A DNA stretch of 6,918 bases from DATGHS01 sp035307785 (GTDB lineage: Bacteria; Planctomycetota; Planctomycetia; Gemmatales; Gemmataceae), in the NCBI GenBank assembly GCA_035307785.1, contig DATGHS010000488.1, positions 1 through 6,918 on the forward strand. The letters are read 5' to 3'. Below, in pieces: positions 4,676 through 6,918 of the stretch. Each line of letters opens with the position of its first letter. Position 1 is the first letter of the stretch. Made by a program: the position numbers and the translations under genes. Below the pieces are notes generated by a model. It was given only the letters and a program-made list of their open reading frames with translations. It ran no database searches and was not told the origin of the DNA.

Positions 4676-5968
4676 TTAGCTGCCCGGCCGGAATTCGTCC
4701 ACCGGCCGGTAGGAAAAGAGTGCCCAGCACAGCGCCGCTACCAGCAACAACGCCTCGACCAGATAAAATGCCGGATCCCATTGGGCGCGGCCGGTGTAGC
4801 CCAGCGACCCGCGCCAGTCGGCAAAGGCACCGAAGAATAGTTGTGAGCCCATCGCACCGATTACGCCCATGCTGTTCATCAAGCCGAAGAGCGAACCAAT
4901 ATGTTTTCCGCTAACTTCGATCGCCGTGGACCACCAGGTGGACAGTATGCTGGCAGCCGTAAGGCTGGAAATCGCGGCGAAGATCGAGGTGGTCAGCGGC
5001 GCATGGCAGCGCACTCCAATGAGAAGGGCGAATGCGGCGAGGCCAAAGGCCAGGCCGCCGTGCCAACGTCGAAAGCGAACTCGATTGCCCCCGCGGGCCA
5101 GTCGGTCGGCCAGGAATCCGCCGCCCAGGTTGCCCGCCGCTCCGCCGGCCAACACGAGTGAAGCGAGCCAGCCGGCTGGCCGCTGTTCGACTCCCCGCCC
5201 CGACTGCAAATAAGTCGGGAACCAAGAGAAGTAGAGATAGGAATGGAACGACGTGCAGAGCATAATCACTCCCAACAGCCAGATGCTGGGGTTTCGCAAC
5301 GCAATTCGCCAGGGGATCGGCTCGCGCTTCGTGACTGGCGGAGGCCCCGCCGCGCCGATCTCTTCGAGTTCCGCATCGTTCACGGCCCGATGAGCGGCCG
5401 GATCATCGCGAAACCAGAACCAAAAGGCCGACGCCCAAATGATTCCTGCACTGCCGAAAACAAGGAAGGTTGCTCGCCAACCGGCTCCGTGAATGAGTTG
5501 CGCGGCAAGCGCCGGCGCCGCCGCTCCACCCAAAAGTGCAGCTGTTAGCATCACTCCCTGAACCCGGCCTCGCTGCTTTTCCGGAAACCAGCGGGCAAGA
5601 ATCCGGGCTATGTTCGGGTAAGCGCCTGCCTCGCCGGCGCCAAACAGAAAGCGGATCACCACCAGCGAAACCAGTCCCCAACATGCGGCTGTGAGAGCCG
5701 TAAAGATCGACCACCACACTGCGATCCTCGTCAGAATCTTTCGGGCCCCAATGCGATCGCCCCAGCGGCCCGTGGGAACTTCAAACAGCCCGTAAGCCAG
5801 CGTGAAGGCCATGTGCACCAGGCTCATGTGCCAGTTCTTCAACTCGAAGCGATCCTGGATCGGCTTCGCCGCTTGCGCCATGCACACGCGATCGAGGTAG
5901 AAGACAAAGGCCAGCGTACACAAGAAAAGCAGCACGACATAACGAGCCTTGGTAGGAGTTGAAGCCAT
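4676..5968 (-). CDS. MFS transporter, anion:cation symporter (ExuT/GudP-like) family
   Basis: A 430-residue major facilitator protein with about 12 hydrophobic segments and a central cytoplasmic loop near residues 186-220. YLDRVCMAQAAKPI (24-37) is the helix 1 signature of the ACS family. GRWGDRIGARKILTR (67-81) is the MFS loop 2-3 motif A. RFLFGAGEAGAYPNIARILA (106-125) is the ACS helix 4 signature. A second motif-A-like GGGFLADRLARGG (282-294) lies in the C-terminal half. ACS members import organic anions such as hexuronates, aldarates or tartrate with H+; the substrate here cannot be told. The ATG at 5968 was preferred over a TTG at 5986 because MASTPTKARY directly precedes helix 1. There is no Shine-Dalgarno sequence, but TATACT ends 8 bases before the ATG, so the mRNA may be leaderless. 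Divergent from the DMFase-like gene. Confidence 0.92.
   Translation of the reverse strand: MASTPTKARYVVLLFLCTLAFVFYLDRVCMAQAAKPIQDRFELKNWHMSLVHMAFTLAYGLFEVPTGRWGDRIGARKILTRIAVWWSIFTALTAACWGLVSLVVIRFLFGAGEAGAYPNIARILARWFPEKQRGRVQGVMLTAALLGGAAAPALAAQLIHGAGWRATFLVFGSAGIIWASAFWFWFRDDPAAHRAVNDAELEEIGAAGPPPVTKREPIPWRIALRNPSIWLLGVIMLCTSFHSYLYFSWFPTYLQSGRGVEQRPAGWLASLVLAGGAAGNLGGGFLADRLARGGNRVRFRRWHGGLAFGLAAFALLIGVRCHAPLTTSIFAAISSLTAASILSTWWSTAIEVSGKHIGSLFGLMNSMGVIGAMGSQLFFGAFADWRGSLGYTGRAQWDPAFYLVEALLLVAALCWALFSYRPVDEFRPGS
4684..4709. repeat. GC hairpin at the convergent gene ends
   Basis: CCGGCCGG (4684-4691) and CCGGCCGG (4702-4709), a self-complementary pair around a 10-base loop. It lies inside the last codons of the MFS gene and 28 bp after the DUF1501 stop. 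It could slow polymerase coming from the DUF1501 side, but no T-run follows on either strand, so it is not a standard terminator. Confidence 0.35.
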
Positions 5969-5975
5969 GACGCAT

Positions 5976-5981
5976 AGTATA
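5976..5981 (-). promoter_or_regulatory. Candidate -10 box of the MFS gene
   Basis: TATACT on the minus strand (5 of 6 match to TATAAT). Its last base lies 8 bases before the A of the chosen ATG, so transcription would start at or next to the start codon. No matching -35 hexamer is seen at 17 bp. Confidence 0.3.
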
Positions 5982-5999
5982 CCCAACGGTATCGCCGCC

Positions 6000-6035
6000 T
6001 GCGGCTTAGCGGGCGATTCATAGCGCTAAGCCGCA
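6000..6035. repeat. Perfect 12-bp-stem hairpin between divergent genes
   Basis: TGCGGCTTAGCG (6000-6011) and CGCTAAGCCGCA (6024-6035) are exact inverted copies around a 12-base loop. The sequence CGCTAAGCCGCAAGCGGC resembles dispersed intergenic hairpins I associate with planctomycete genomes. Its position between two divergent promoters also allows a role as a regulator-binding site or as a 5' leader structure of the + strand gene. Confidence 0.65.
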
Positions 6036-6060
6036 AGCGGCCATCCAAGGGAAGGTGGAA

Positions 6061-6918
6061 ATGCTCATTGGTTACGTCAGCGACGAAAAGTATGTCGCCC
6101 TGGCAGATGTGTTGCTGGAGTTCATGAACCCCGCGGGCGGATCGTGGGAAATGCGCTCGCGCGCCTCGGGCGCCGTTCATGGGGATTTGCCACAAGGCGA
6201 TTACCGCGTTGTTTTGCAGAAGCCAGGCTTCGGTTCCAAGATCGTGCGTATGCGAGTGCAGGCGGGCCGGCCCTATCACTTCCGGCTACTGTCCGATTGC
6301 CTGCTCGGTTACGCCTGGCCGAAGTGTGTGCGCGCCGGCGAGGCCGGCGAATTTCGCGTCCATGCCGTCGAGCAATACAAAATCGAACTTTGGCGGTACG
6401 GTTGGGAAAAGGAATTCGTCTGCGGGCTGGGTTGGCACGACGAACATGGCCCACGCGCCACGATGCAAATCACTCCCGACGGGGATTACACGCAGACCGG
6501 CGTGGCGTGGAACAAGATCGGCTACACTAGCAGCGTAAACAAGCAATTCGTCACAGCGCCGCAGCGGAGCGGGTTGTACTACTTTCACGCCTCCACTCCA
6601 TCAGGTTCCAAGTTCTCGTTCCCCTGGGTCGTTGCGCCTGCGAAGCAGACGTCATCCATTGCCGTGCTGGCCTCGAACATTACCTGGAACGCCTACAACA
6701 ACTTCGGCGGGCGGAGCAACTACATTCACGCAGATGCCTTTCCGCCCACACCGACCATCAATTCTCGTCAGGAACTGAAGCGCTACCAGGAATCCGACCA
6801 TCAGACCTGGAGTTTCCAAGAATATGCGCCGCTGTCGTTCGACCGGCCGGAGCCGTTCAATCACATCGATTTCCACGAAAAGATCACCGATTCGATCGAA
6901 GGCCGGCAAGCTTGTCAT
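6061..6918 (+). CDS. N,N-dimethylformamidase beta-subunit-like protein, 5' part
   Basis: Open from ATG 6061 to the window edge, 286 codons with no stop; the 3' end is missing. A strong ribosome-binding sequence (AAGGGAAGG, 6047-6055) ends 5 bp before the ATG. No signal peptide is seen. Residues 1-75 (MLIGYVSDEKYVALADVLLE at the start; LPQGDYRVVLQKPGFGSK at 43-60) look like a carboxypeptidase-regulatory/PEGA-like beta sandwich. After DCLLGYAWPKCVRAGEAGEF (79-98) comes a second beta-rich segment with WRYGWEKEFV (111-120) and GLYYFHA (171-177). ITWNAYNNFGGRSNY (207-221) is the strongest marker: it matches the T-W-x-AYN-x-x-GG-x-S-x-Y motif of the large (beta) subunit of dimethylformamidase, an iron amidohydrolase. 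The real substrate is unknown and probably is not DMF. Divergent from the MFS transporter, which may supply the substrate. Confidence 0.85.
   Translation, partial: MLIGYVSDEKYVALADVLLEFMNPAGGSWEMRSRASGAVHGDLPQGDYRVVLQKPGFGSKIVRMRVQAGRPYHFRLLSDCLLGYAWPKCVRAGEAGEFRVHAVEQYKIELWRYGWEKEFVCGLGWHDEHGPRATMQITPDGDYTQTGVAWNKIGYTSSVNKQFVTAPQRSGLYYFHASTPSGSKFSFPWVVAPAKQTSSIAVLASNITWNAYNNFGGRSNYIHADAFPPTPTINSRQELKRYQESDHQTWSFQEYAPLSFDRPEPFNHIDFHEKITDSIEGRQACH

Overview
The window looks like a chromosomal segment of a planctomycete or close relative. The evidence is a Tat-exported DUF1501 protein, an N,N-dimethylformamidase-beta-like protein with an N-terminal carboxypeptidase-regulatory-like segment, an ACS-type MFS transporter, many short palindromic intergenic repeats, and a dense group of toxin-antitoxin genes. 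The taxon is inferred from gene content, not from a marker gene.

Left part (1-2791) is an accessory region built from repeating units. It holds the 3' end of a VapC-like PIN ribonuclease gene, then a ~218-bp repeat (copy 1), then a zeta-toxin-like P-loop kinase with a small downstream partner, then repeat copy 2, then a HigB/HigA-like pair on the minus strand, then repeat copy 3. All three repeat copies lie in the same orientation. On the minus strand each carries the same short reading frame ending at the same stop codon, and it resembles the C-terminal tail of an HNH endonuclease. The result is a cassette-like array in which different toxin-antitoxin modules are separated by one repeated gene tail. 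This is the most unusual feature of the window.

Boundary part (2792-3294) has no convincing gene. It holds a GC-rich palindromic element, a cluster of near-identical hairpins (three with TTCCCAAAC/GTTTGGGAA arms and one perfect 32-bp palindrome), a weak terminator-like stem, and the leader of the next gene.

Right part (3295-6918) looks like ordinary chromosomal backbone. It holds a complete DUF1501 gene (+), a convergent MFS transporter gene (-), and a divergent DMFase-beta-like gene (+) that runs off the window. The transporter and the DMFase-like gene share a ~92-bp intergenic region containing a perfect 12-bp-stem hairpin. They may be co-regulated parts of one uptake and degradation function, but the sequence does not prove this.
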